Source: Acidimicrobiaceae bacterium (GTDB taxonomy: Bacteria; Actinomycetota; Acidimicrobiia; Acidimicrobiales; Bog-793). From it: a stretch of DNA of 37,829 nt. The position numbers and the translations under genes were made by a program. A model generated the notes under the pieces. The model was not told the DNA's origin and did not search any database. It saw only the letters and a program-made list of their open reading frames with translations. This document shows positions 15,575 to 22,882 of this stretch, piece by piece; position 1 is the first letter of the stretch; the number at the start of each line of letters is the position of its first letter. Location: contig PLKG01000098.1 of the NCBI GenBank assembly GCA_003140595.1, positions 1 through 37,829 on the forward strand. The letters run 5' to 3'.

Positions 15575-16773
15575 ACACGAGCAGCCACGGTGATGGGCCT
15601 ATCCCTGGCTGCGAGATAACCGGCGAATGCCTGCAAGCCGACTAGAGCGAGGAGCACCGCCAGAGGCAGGCTCCAGTTGTGCGCAACGTCGTATAGCGCG
15701 CCGACCAGGGTGGGACCGATCGCCGCGATGAGGTAGCCGACACCTTGAGCCATGCCCGAGAGTGCCATGGCCTGGTGCTGGTTGCGAGACCTCAGCACCA
15801 TCACCATCAGCGCCAGGCTTATCGTCGCTCCCTGACCGCCGCCGAGCAGCACGGCCCAGAGCACTTCGATGTGTCGCGGGTCGAGAAGAAGACCCGCAAG
15901 CCCACTCGCGGCGAGCGCTGCGGCCCCAAGCACTGCGGGACGGACATCGCCCAGCCGGTGGGCGATCCCGGGTGTGACCAGCGCGGAGGCGATGGCGACG
16001 GTATTGGTTACCGCCAGCAGCAGGCCCGCGCTCACGACCGAGACGCCCCGGTCGTGGAACACGGTCGGAAGCCAGGCGAGCGTCGAGTAGAACTCGAGCG
16101 ACTGCACGCCCATGAACAGCGTCACCGCCCACGCGACAGGGCTCCTCCACAGCGCGCTTGTCGATTCGCCGACAGTCGCCATCTCTGTTGCGGGCCGGGC
16201 GTGTGACCTCAGTGGCACTATCACCGCGAGCGCCACCACGACCGGCAACGCCCAGGCCCCGATCGCAAGGCGCCAGTCACCGCCGAGCGCCCGGGCTAAA
16301 GGTGCGGTGGTCCCTGCCGCGAGAGCAGCTCCGGCGCTGAGCATCGCTGTGTAGAGGCCGGTCATGAGGCCTACGTGTCCGGGGAAGTCGCGCTTGACGA
16401 TGCCCGGCATGAGGACGTTCGCGATCGCGACCCCCATGCCTATGAGCAGCGTGCCGATGAACAGACCGGCATAGTTCGTCGAGCGCACGACGATGCCGGT
16501 GAGCATCACTGTGAGACATCCGAGCAGGACCCTGCCGGTACCTCTCCGACGTACAAGACGAGGCGCGACCGGAGCCAGGAGGCCGAAGCAGATCAGTGGG
16601 AGAGTCGTCAACAACCCGGCCCCCGCGGCAGACAGCCCTGTGGAGCGCCGGATCGCCCCGAGAACCGGTGACAGCGCGCTCATCGAGGGCCGGAGGTTCA
16701 ACGAAACGAGCAGCAGGCCGGCAGCCAGCAAGAAACGGCGGCTCGGCGTGTCGGTCGCGGAGTGCTCAGACAA
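15568..16773 (-). CDS. MFS transporter, CynX/NimT-like (401 aa)
   Basis: This is an integral membrane transporter with about 12 apolar segments, spread evenly from residue 14 (FLLAAGLLLVSLNLRPSMS) to the C-terminus. The opening LNLRPSMSALSPVLGAIRRS and the loop APRLVRRRGTGRVL resemble the cyanate/nitroimidazole (CynX/NimT) branch of the major facilitator superfamily. TTG 16773 is the likely start: GAGAGG lies seven bases upstream, and the open frame beyond it is Arg/Ser-rich and not membrane-like. It converges on the sugar-acid operon. Import of the pathway's acid substrate is possible from position alone, but members of this branch are poorly characterised, and efflux of a small anion or drug is as likely. 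Confidence 0.86.
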   Translation of the reverse strand: MSEHSATDTPSRRFLLAAGLLLVSLNLRPSMSALSPVLGAIRRSTGLSAAGAGLLTTLPLICFGLLAPVAPRLVRRRGTGRVLLGCLTVMLTGIVVRSTNYAGLFIGTLLIGMGVAIANVLMPGIVKRDFPGHVGLMTGLYTAMLSAGAALAAGTTAPLARALGGDWRLAIGAWALPVVVALAVIVPLRSHARPATEMATVGESTSALWRSPVAWAVTLFMGVQSLEFYSTLAWLPTVFHDRGVSVVSAGLLLAVTNTVAIASALVTPGIAHRLGDVRPAVLGAAALAASGLAGLLLDPRHIEVLWAVLLGGGQGATISLALMVMVLRSRNQHQAMALSGMAQGVGYLIAAIGPTLVGALYDVAHNWSLPLAVLLALVGLQAFAGYLAARDRPITVAARVG

Positions 16774-16931
16774 GCGAGCGCCTCTCGAGCGAGGGTGCCG
16801 CTGTCCCAGATCTTGGGCGGATCGCCATAGCCGGCTCACGCTAGCCAATGAGGTCGAATCACGGTGGACCGAGACGTCGCGATCTGTTACATGGCAGCTC
16901 GCATAGCACGTGGCATCCAGCGGGAGGCGAC

Positions 16932-17300
16932 ATGAAAGAGCGCCGGAACGGTTCCAGATCGGTAGGCGAGATCGGCTTGGGGGCCGGTCCACTTTCCGAC
17001 GAGGGCCGCCCGGACGAAGACCGGGCGATTGCCACAATCCACGCGGCATCCAAGGCCGGTGTCAGCTTGATCGGCGCTGCCGACTCCTATGCCATCTCTG
17101 ACGAGGACTTCGGCCACAGCGAACTGATCGTCCGGCGCGCGCCCGAGAGCCACGGCTCCGGGGCTAGAGAAGTCCTGGTCGCAACCAAGGCGGGCACACG
17201 CGCCAAGGCACGGCCTGGGAAATCAACGGCGACCCGGAGCACCTGAAACGAGCATGCCGTGACTCGCTGCCTCGACTCGGCGCGAGCCGCAATAAGCTGG
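16932..17300 (+). pseudogene. Aldo/keto reductase pseudogene (frameshifted, truncated, catalytic Asp lost)
   Basis: ATG 16932, with GGGAGG just upstream, starts a clear aldo/keto reductase: VGEIGLGAGPLSDEGRPDE, then AIATIHAASKAGVSLIGAADSY, GHSELIVRR and EVLVATKAG. Near 17191 the frame breaks. One base later the reading continues as GGHTRQGTAWEINGDPEHLK and ACRDSLPRLGA, exactly what the family has after the active-site Lys. The original frame stops at 17246. The homology ends at about 17280-17300, where the end of the Asp-box gene begins, so the last two thirds are missing. The catalytic Asp is also changed: SLIGAADSY where active members have LIDTADSY. The gene is dead on three counts. Confidence 0.78.
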
Positions 17301-18629
17301 TCAGCTCCCTATCGGGACCCGGTGCCATGTCGTGCCTGCGTCGTTCGACTCGTACAGGCGCGTTGAGGTCGTGGCCGATCCGTCCCGCGCGATCAGCGCG
17401 TAGGCTCGAGTCGCGTCGCTGAACCCGGCCCAAAGAACCGTCGAGGTGCGAGATACCGACAGCGCAGCAGAGTAGGTCTTGCCCCCGTCCCTCGTTCGGT
17501 CCAATGTGGCCGGTGGCACTTTGGAGGTCTCCTCACCGGGCCAGGCGAGAGCGACCGATGAAGACGCAACGGCGAGCCCCACGCTGTTGGGGAACTCCCC
17601 ACTGGGCGTGGCGACCTGCCAGGTCCTTCCACCATTGGTCGACAGCGTCACTCCTGCCATGGTTCCCGTCGGGCATGCGGCCCAGAGCGTCGGGCTCCCG
17701 TCAGCGGCGGCCATCACTCTTCCCCCGAGAGTCGGCGTACAGGGATCGACCCTCTTGTGGAAGGTTGAGGCCCTGTCGGCGGAGTACAAGAGGACGAGAG
17801 GCGGGTCGTTCCCGCTCAGGAGGTACAAGTTGGGACCGCTCACAGCGAACTGGGCCCCGTAGCCGAGCCTCACGGGCGTGGTCACGTGCTGCCATTCTCT
17901 CAGCCCGACAGGTGAACGGAGGAGATCCATCGACGTACAGCTGGCGAAGCCCGCGGGGCATGTGAGCGCATATACCTCGCCTTGAGCCGCCTCGAGCTCG
18001 GCTACCGGTCCCGGGGTGGTGACCTTCGCCCAGCTTCCTCCCCCGTTTGTCGTCACCCACAGCTCCGGGTCGAAGGCGTACCCGTCGAGGGCATTGGCGA
18101 AGCGCAACTGCGTCACATGACTCGCGTTGACCGGCGGGCTCGGGATTCCGGCGAACTTGGAACCGCCGTCGGTCGTGCGAACGATTGCGTCACAGGTACC
18201 AGAACCGGTCAGACACCTCGCGGTCCCGAGCATCCACCACTCCTCGAGGCTGACCGCGGTGAACGAGGCAGGCTGGAAGTCTGCCGGCATCACGCCACCG
18301 GGCGGGCCGATTCCAGTCACTGGAGCGGTTGTGGAAGTTGGGCTCGAGGCCGACGAGATCGGACTCGAGGTGCTCGAGTGGTGTTGACCGTTGCCGCTGT
18401 GCGCGGGACTGGAGCCGAACAGGTGCAGCTGCGGCAGCGGCACGAGAAAAACGACGACGGCGACGAGGACGACCGTCCCCGAGAGGGCGGTCTTTCGGCG
18501 TCGGGCGAAGGTGCGTCGTCTGGTGCCCCGTTCGATCGCCTTGTTGGCATCGAGCATTTCGGCGAGCCCAGCGGCATTCTGTGCCGCATCCTTGAACAGT
18601 TGATCGAGGTGGTCCGAGTCCTCGTCCAT
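17301..18629 (-). CDS. Membrane-anchored Asp-box (BNR-like) beta-propeller protein, probable partner of the ECF sigma factor
   Basis: Residues 1-46 are cytosolic, charged and helical (LDQLFKDAAQNAAGLAEMLD). One transmembrane helix follows at about 49-67 after RRRK. A Ser/Thr/Pro/Gly linker spans about 72-115, and an outward-facing domain runs to 442. That domain holds five Asp-box-like turns: RTTDGGSKF, VTTNGGGSW, LSTNGGRTW, RTRDGGKTY and ESNDAGTTW, as in sialidase/YCF48-like beta-propellers. ATG 18629 has GGAGGT seven bases upstream, and only five bases separate it from the sigma-factor stop. This layout suggests an anti-sigma-like membrane sensor whose cytosolic N-terminus holds the sigma factor, but no classical anti-sigma zinc motif is present. 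The role is inferred. Confidence 0.8.
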   Translation of the reverse strand: MDEDSDHLDQLFKDAAQNAAGLAEMLDANKAIERGTRRRTFARRRKTALSGTVVLVAVVVFLVPLPQLHLFGSSPAHSGNGQHHSSTSSPISSASSPTSTTAPVTGIGPPGGVMPADFQPASFTAVSLEEWWMLGTARCLTGSGTCDAIVRTTDGGSKFAGIPSPPVNASHVTQLRFANALDGYAFDPELWVTTNGGGSWAKVTTPGPVAELEAAQGEVYALTCPAGFASCTSMDLLRSPVGLREWQHVTTPVRLGYGAQFAVSGPNLYLLSGNDPPLVLLYSADRASTFHKRVDPCTPTLGGRVMAAADGSPTLWAACPTGTMAGVTLSTNGGRTWQVATPSGEFPNSVGLAVASSSVALAWPGEETSKVPPATLDRTRDGGKTYSAALSVSRTSTVLWAGFSDATRAYALIARDGSATTSTRLYESNDAGTTWHRVPIGS

Positions 18630-18634
18630 CCTTG

Positions 18635-19138
18635 TCACCTCCGGGTCGTCAGACGTGTGTCGGATTCGATCTGGGATGCGAGCGCGGTCCTGGCGCGGTA
18701 GATCCACGAGCGCACAGTGCCGGCGGGCGACTTCATCTCGTGGGCGACGTCATCGACGGAGAGATCGAACACGACGTGCAGAACGAAAGCCCGTCGCTGA
18801 TTGGCGGGCAGCCTCGCGACGAGACGGGCAAGATCGAGATCGTAGGTATCCACCGGCTCGTACGCCTCGACCCTGGACGGCGCGCGCGAACTCTCGAGGT
18901 TGAGGCGCCGCCAGCGGCTGACCGCCAGGTTGTGGAGCACGTGCCGGATCCAGGCGTCACGGTTCGGATGCCCGTAGACAACATTCCAGTGCTGCCAGGC
19001 GCGGGCGTAGGTCTCCTGGGTCAGGTCGAGAGCTTCGTCCACATTTCCGACGTAGAGGAATGCCGCTCCGGTGAGGGCGTTCCTAGTCGCTAGGTACCAG
19101 CGCTCGAACTCCTCTTGGTCAGCACCCTCGAGCGCCAT
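18635..19138 (-). CDS. ECF RNA polymerase sigma factor, SigE-type (167 aa)
   Basis: This is a group 4 sigma-70 factor. Region 2 covers about residues 10-75 (FERWYLATRNALTGAAFLYVG, then ALDLTQETYARAWQHW and PNRDAWIRHVLHNLAVSRWRR). Region 4 covers about 105-155 (ARLVARLPANQRRAFVLHVV, then LSVDDVAHEMKSPAGTVRSWIYRARTAL), with its helix-turn-helix intact. The pattern is that of the actinobacterial 'sigma-E family, SigE subtype'. ATG 19138 is preceded by GGGAGG. The gene is first in a two-gene unit with the membrane-anchored Asp-box protein. I cannot identify an autoregulated promoter with confidence. Confidence 0.93.
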   Translation of the reverse strand: MALEGADQEEFERWYLATRNALTGAAFLYVGNVDEALDLTQETYARAWQHWNVVYGHPNRDAWIRHVLHNLAVSRWRRLNLESSRAPSRVEAYEPVDTYDLDLARLVARLPANQRRAFVLHVVFDLSVDDVAHEMKSPAGTVRSWIYRARTALASQIESDTRLTTRR

Positions 19139-19397
19139 GAAACCTCCCTGTCAATTACAACGCTCCAGGCGCCCGCCGCGCTGCACACCCGACCGCCTTG
19201 CCTAGGCCCTCGGCCGGCCGGAAGGAACCGGGGCCAGGGCAGGCCTTCATTACCGACCCTCAAGGGCTCGATTGGCGGATTCACCGCCGGACCGGATGTC
19301 ACTCGGCGCGGCCACGCGCACCGGTACCACCGATCGGGGGCTCGCCCGTCGCCCGCGCGCCACCAGTTGCTGTCGAGGCGCTCGTCGGCGCTCAGTC

Positions 19398-20162
19398 TCA
19401 GAACACCTTCGAGAGAAAGGCCTTGGTTCGTTCGTGCTGCGGGTTGGCTATGACCTCTCGCGGGGCGCCAACTTCGACGACCACGCCCTCGTCTATGAAC
19501 ACCAGTGTGTCGCCGACCTCACGCGCGAAGCCGATCTCGTGAGTGACCACGACCATCGTCATCCCCTCCTCGGCCAATCCACGCATCACGTCGAGGACTT
19601 CGCCGACGAGCTCAGGATCGAGGGCGCTGGTGGGCTCGTCGAAGAGCATGAGCTTCGGCTCCATCGCGAGCGCCCGGGCGATGGCGACCCTCTGCTGCTG
19701 ACCGCCGGAGAGCTGGTTGGGATAAGAGTCGACCTTGCTGGACAGTCCGACCCGGTCGAGCAGGCTTCGGGCACGCGTAGTGGCCACCGCTCGGGAGTCC
19801 TTCTTCACGAGCACCGGTGCCACGACGACGTTCTCCAGCGCCGTCATGTGCGGGAACAGGTTGAAACGCTGGAAGACCATCCCGATCTCGGTACGCCGGC
19901 GGCAGACTTCGCGTTCGCGAAGCTCGTGGAGACGACCGCCGCGTTCTTGGTACCCGACGAGCGACCCGTCGACGTACAGCCGACCTGAATTGATCTTCTC
20001 GAGGTGGTTGATGCAGCGAAGGAAGGTCGACTTGCCCGACCCGGACGGCCCGAGGAGGCACATCACCTCGCGCGGCGCGACCTCGAGGGTGATCCCCTTG
20101 AGCACTTCGAGCAGGCCGTAGCGCTTGTGGACGGCCTCGGCACGGATCATCGGAGCAGGCAC
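19398..20162 (-). CDS. Polar amino acid ABC transporter ATP-binding protein (254 aa)
   Basis: This is the cytosolic ATPase of a GlnQ/HisP-type importer. Motifs are complete: Walker [11 protein letters not shown]-loop [17 protein letters not shown], signature [15 protein letters not shown], Walker [13 protein letters not shown] and H-loop [13 protein letters not shown]. An insertion between Walker A and the Q-loop ([20 protein letters not shown]) matches the subgroup in which the loop contacts its permease. GTG 20162 starts directly after the permease stop; an in-frame ATG at 20150 is an alternative. It is the last gene of the binding protein-permease-ATPase operon. The amino acid carried cannot be decided from sequence. 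Confidence 0.95.
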   Translation of the reverse strand: MPAPMIRAEAVHKRYGLLEVLKGITLEVAPREVMCLLGPSGSGKSTFLRCINHLEKINSGRLYVDGSLVGYQERGGRLHELREREVCRRRTEIGMVFQRFNLFPHMTALENVVVAPVLVKKDSRAVATTRARSLLDRVGLSSKVDSYPNQLSGGQQQRVAIARALAMEPKLMLFDEPTSALDPELVGEVLDVMRGLAEEGMTMVVVTHEIGFAREVGDTLVFIDEGVVVEVGAPREVIANPQHERTKAFLSKVF

Positions 20163-21110
20163 CTAAGACCCGCCCGCTGAAGTCGCTGAGAAAGGCACGC
20201 GACGAAGTGTCGTCAGGTTGCGCCTGAGCTTTTGGATCGGCGTGAGTGGGAGCGCGTACGAGGTGCCGCGGGCGTAATAGCGCTCCACGTAGTACTGACC
20301 AATAGTCAACACCGTGGTCATGAGCAGGTACCAGAAGCTCGCCATGATGTACAGCGGGATCGTCTCGTATGTCCTGGCCGCGATGTTCTCTGTCTGGTAG
20401 AGGAGCTCGGGATAGGTGACGACGACCGCGAGCGACGTGGTCTTGAGCATGGAGATCGTCTCGTTGCCCGTCGGCGGCACGATGACGCGCATCGCCTGAG
20501 GCAGAACGATCCGTCGCATCAGCGGAGCACGCCGCATGCCGAGCGACTGCGCCGCCTCGAACTGGCCGTGGTCGACCGAGAGGATCCCGGCTCGCACGAT
20601 CTCGGCATAGTAAGCGCCCTCGTTGAGCCCTAACCCGAGGAGGGCAGCCACAAAGGGGGTGACAATGCTGTTCGCGCTCATGTGCACGAACTCTGGCCCG
20701 AAGGGTATGCCCAGGCTGATCGTCGGCTGGAGAGCCGAGATCACGTACCAGAAGAGCAGTTGCACGTACACCGGCGTGCCCCGGAAGAACCAGATGTAGA
20801 GCCATGCGGCACCCGAGAGAATCGGGTTCGGCGAGAGCCGCATCACAGCGAAGAGCACACCGAGAATCACGCCGATCGCCATTGCGACGAATGTGAGCTC
20901 AAGTGTCTTCTCCACGCCTTGCACGACCGGCGTGGAGAAGAAGTAGGTTCCGACGATTCCCCAGCCGAAGCGGGGATTGGTGGTGATGTCGTGGACCAGC
21001 ATCGCCCCGAGTACGAGCAGGACCGCCGTTCCGACCCACCGCCCTGGATGGCGCAGGGGCACCGCCCGGATCTCCTCCGGGGGGTGCCCCATCTCGCCGT
21101 CAGCTATCAC
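20163..21110 (-). CDS. Polar amino acid ABC transporter permease (315 aa)
   Basis: This is a single permease of the His/Glu/Gln/Arg/opine family. It has an N-terminal helix at about residues 27-45 and then the conserved core: VVQGVEKTLELTFVAMAIG, WFFRGTPVYVQLLFW, AYYAEIVRAGILSVDHGQ, and the EAA loop EAAQSLGMRRAPLMRRIVLPQA that docks on the ATPase. The last helix pair surrounds PLYIMASFWYLLMT. GTG 21110 has GGAGGT upstream. It follows the binding-protein gene by 33 bases and abuts the ATPase gene. Only one permease gene is present, so the channel is probably a homodimer. Confidence 0.95.
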   Translation of the reverse strand: MIADGEMGHPPEEIRAVPLRHPGRWVGTAVLLVLGAMLVHDITTNPRFGWGIVGTYFFSTPVVQGVEKTLELTFVAMAIGVILGVLFAVMRLSPNPILSGAAWLYIWFFRGTPVYVQLLFWYVISALQPTISLGIPFGPEFVHMSANSIVTPFVAALLGLGLNEGAYYAEIVRAGILSVDHGQFEAAQSLGMRRAPLMRRIVLPQAMRVIVPPTGNETISMLKTTSLAVVVTYPELLYQTENIAARTYETIPLYIMASFWYLLMTTVLTIGQYYVERYYARGTSYALPLTPIQKLRRNLTTLRRVPFSATSAGGS

Positions 21111-21143
21111 CGGCTCACCTCCGGTCGGGAGCCTTCACTTCGA

Positions 21144-22079
21144 TCAAAGAAGTATCACCGGCTTGGTGATCGCGCCCGCCTGTACTCCCCACTTGTCGAG
21201 GATCTTCGCGTAGATGCCGTCTTTGATGAGCACCTTGACCGCTGCAAGAGTTGCGGCATCGAGTTTCGAGGACTTCGCGAAAGCAAAGCCGTACGGTGCC
21301 ACCCCGAACGCCGGTCCATCGAGTTTGAACTGGCCTTTCGCCAACTGGACGATGTAGCCCGCGACCTGGGAGTCGGCAAAGCCGACCTGGGCACGCCCGC
21401 TCGCAATGGCAAGGTTGGCCTCGTTCTGGGAAGCGAACGCAAGCACGGTGTCGGGCTTCTGCTTGGCCTTCTTGCACAGGTTGACTGCGCTGTTGGCGTC
21501 GGTCTGCTCGGTCGTCCCGGTTTCGACCGCGACCGTGCGGCCGCACAGGCTCTTGAGCCCGTCGTTCAGCTTCAGCGTGCTCGACTTGGCCACGTAGTAG
21601 CCCTCGCCTGCCTGGAAGTAGGTGACGAAATTGACCTGCTTCTCACGTTGTGTCGTCACCGTGAACGACGAGTTGCCAACGTCGAACTTGTTCGCCTGCA
21701 GGCCGGCGATGATCGTGTCGAAGGTCGCTGCGACATCGACCCACTTGACTCCCATGACAGCTCCGAGGGCTGCGCTGAAGTCCGCGTCCATGCCGATGAT
21801 GGTCGAGCCGTTGGCCGCGACGAACTCGTCTGGGGGATAGGTGGCGTCCATCGCGGACGAGACCGAGCCCTTGGCCCTGATGCTCGCCGGCACGAGGGCA
21901 GCTACAGCCGGGTCCTTCGGCGGAGTCGGGATCGTGACCGCCGCATTATGGGCCGCCTTCGGCGTGGCGAACGCCGTCCCGATGCCCGGGACCAGCAGCG
22001 CGGCACCCGATAGCGCGACTGCGATGATGGCGGCCTGGGACCTTATGTGCCTGTGTGGTGATTTGTCACTGATCTTCAT
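21144..22079 (-). CDS. Polar amino acid ABC transporter substrate-binding protein (311 aa)
   Basis: This is a family-3 periplasmic-type binding protein. The N-terminal signal covers residues 1 to about 39: a basic start, the apolar core AAIIAVALSGAALLVPG, and cleavage near AFA-TP. No lipobox Cys is visible at the cut. The mature domain shows STIIGMDADFSAALGAVMG, SSFTVTTQREKQVNFVTYF, the ligand-binding VAVETGTTEQTD and ADSQVAGYIV, and ends with IYAKILDKWGVQAGAI. ATG 22079 suits the GGGGAG eight bases upstream better than the ATG at 22085. It is the first gene of the operon. Confidence 0.94.
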   Translation of the reverse strand: MKISDKSPHRHIRSQAAIIAVALSGAALLVPGIGTAFATPKAAHNAAVTIPTPPKDPAVAALVPASIRAKGSVSSAMDATYPPDEFVAANGSTIIGMDADFSAALGAVMGVKWVDVAATFDTIIAGLQANKFDVGNSSFTVTTQREKQVNFVTYFQAGEGYYVAKSSTLKLNDGLKSLCGRTVAVETGTTEQTDANSAVNLCKKAKQKPDTVLAFASQNEANLAIASGRAQVGFADSQVAGYIVQLAKGQFKLDGPAFGVAPYGFAFAKSSKLDAATLAAVKVLIKDGIYAKILDKWGVQAGAITKPVILL

Positions 22080-22149
22080 GTGCATTTCTCCCCGCCTCGG
22101 TTGCGTCGCCCCCCAGGCTCACCGAAAGCCCGGCGCAAGGTTGCACGAG

Positions 22150-22155
22150 GTTATA
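22150..22155 (-). promoter_or_regulatory. Possible -10 box of the amino acid ABC operon
   Basis: Read on the minus strand, TATAAC lies about 70 bases ahead of the binding-protein start, giving a leader of roughly 65 bases. The -35 region at the expected 17-base spacing (ATGGCG) is poor, so an activator or another sigma factor may be involved, or the match may be chance. Confidence 0.3.
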
Positions 22156-22237
22156 ACACCACGCTCGGACACCGCCATACGGAAAGGGCCGTAGGCCACA
22201 GCACGCCACTGGCTCCACGCTGGCACAACGGCCGGCA

Positions 22238-22740
22238 AACACTGCTGCGGCGTGGGCCGGCGAGTTCGACACCGGCCTCGATGCAGCGACGCGGGCAATC
22301 GACGGGGCGCTCGCCGGCGGGCTTCCCCTCGCCCACGAGGTCGCCTCAGCTTTCCCGATGTCATCGACGCGGCGATCGCTGTCGGCGACCTCGATGCTGC
22401 CGACCGACTGGCCGACATCTTCGCCGACCACCCGAAAGGCGCGATTCCCCAGTTCCTGAGGGCTCAGGTGGCCCATGCGAGGGCACTTGTCGCCAGTGCT
22501 CGAGGCAACTATGCCGGGATGGCGACCGGTCTCGTAGCAGCCGAGACCGCTCTTGGTGCTCTGGGCTACCGCGTCTGGGTCGCACGTGCACAGCTCGACC
22601 GCGCGAAATGGCTCGCCCGCCAAGGCAGGCTCGGCGAGTCAGCACAGATCGCCGAGAGAGCGGCTGCCGGTTTCGCGTACGTGGGCGCAGCGCCCATGCT
22701 TGGCCGGGCACGGCAACTGTCCGAGACCGCATTTCGGTGA
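22238..22740 (+). pseudogene. C-terminal remnant of a cyclase/ATPase/TPR regulator (frameshifted)
   Basis: From about 22350 to 22740 the plus strand encodes the tail of the large actinobacterial regulators that combine an adenylate-cyclase domain, AAA ATPase and TPR-like repeats. The conserved closing pattern is there: VAHARALVASARGNYAGMAT, then LVAAETALGALGYRVWVARA and QLDRAKWLARQGRLGESAQI. Just upstream, about 22253-22345, the previous helix pair continues in another frame (AGEFDTGLDAATRAIDGALA, then GGLPLAHEVAS), so a frameshift lies near 22345-22355. The cyclase and ATPase domains, normally 800 residues or more, are absent. The gene is therefore a remnant with no start of its own. The upstream boundary is uncertain. 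Confidence 0.62.
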
Positions 22741-22882
22741 TTCGGTCAGCCAGCGGCAGCAGCGGACAAGCAGCTGAGTCGCAGAGGACCGCCCGGGTCC
22801 TTGCCGCCGCTGTACCCAACAGCTGAGCGTCAGGACCGATCTCGACGTGATCTGACCAACTTTTCGAGTCAACCAAGTCGGC

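Noticed and set aside
20682-22013. Long plus-strand open frame (443 codons) across the transporter genes
   Set aside because: It is His/Arg/Glu-rich with no family pattern and lies antisense to well-supported permease and binding-protein genes; long antisense frames are normal at this GC content.
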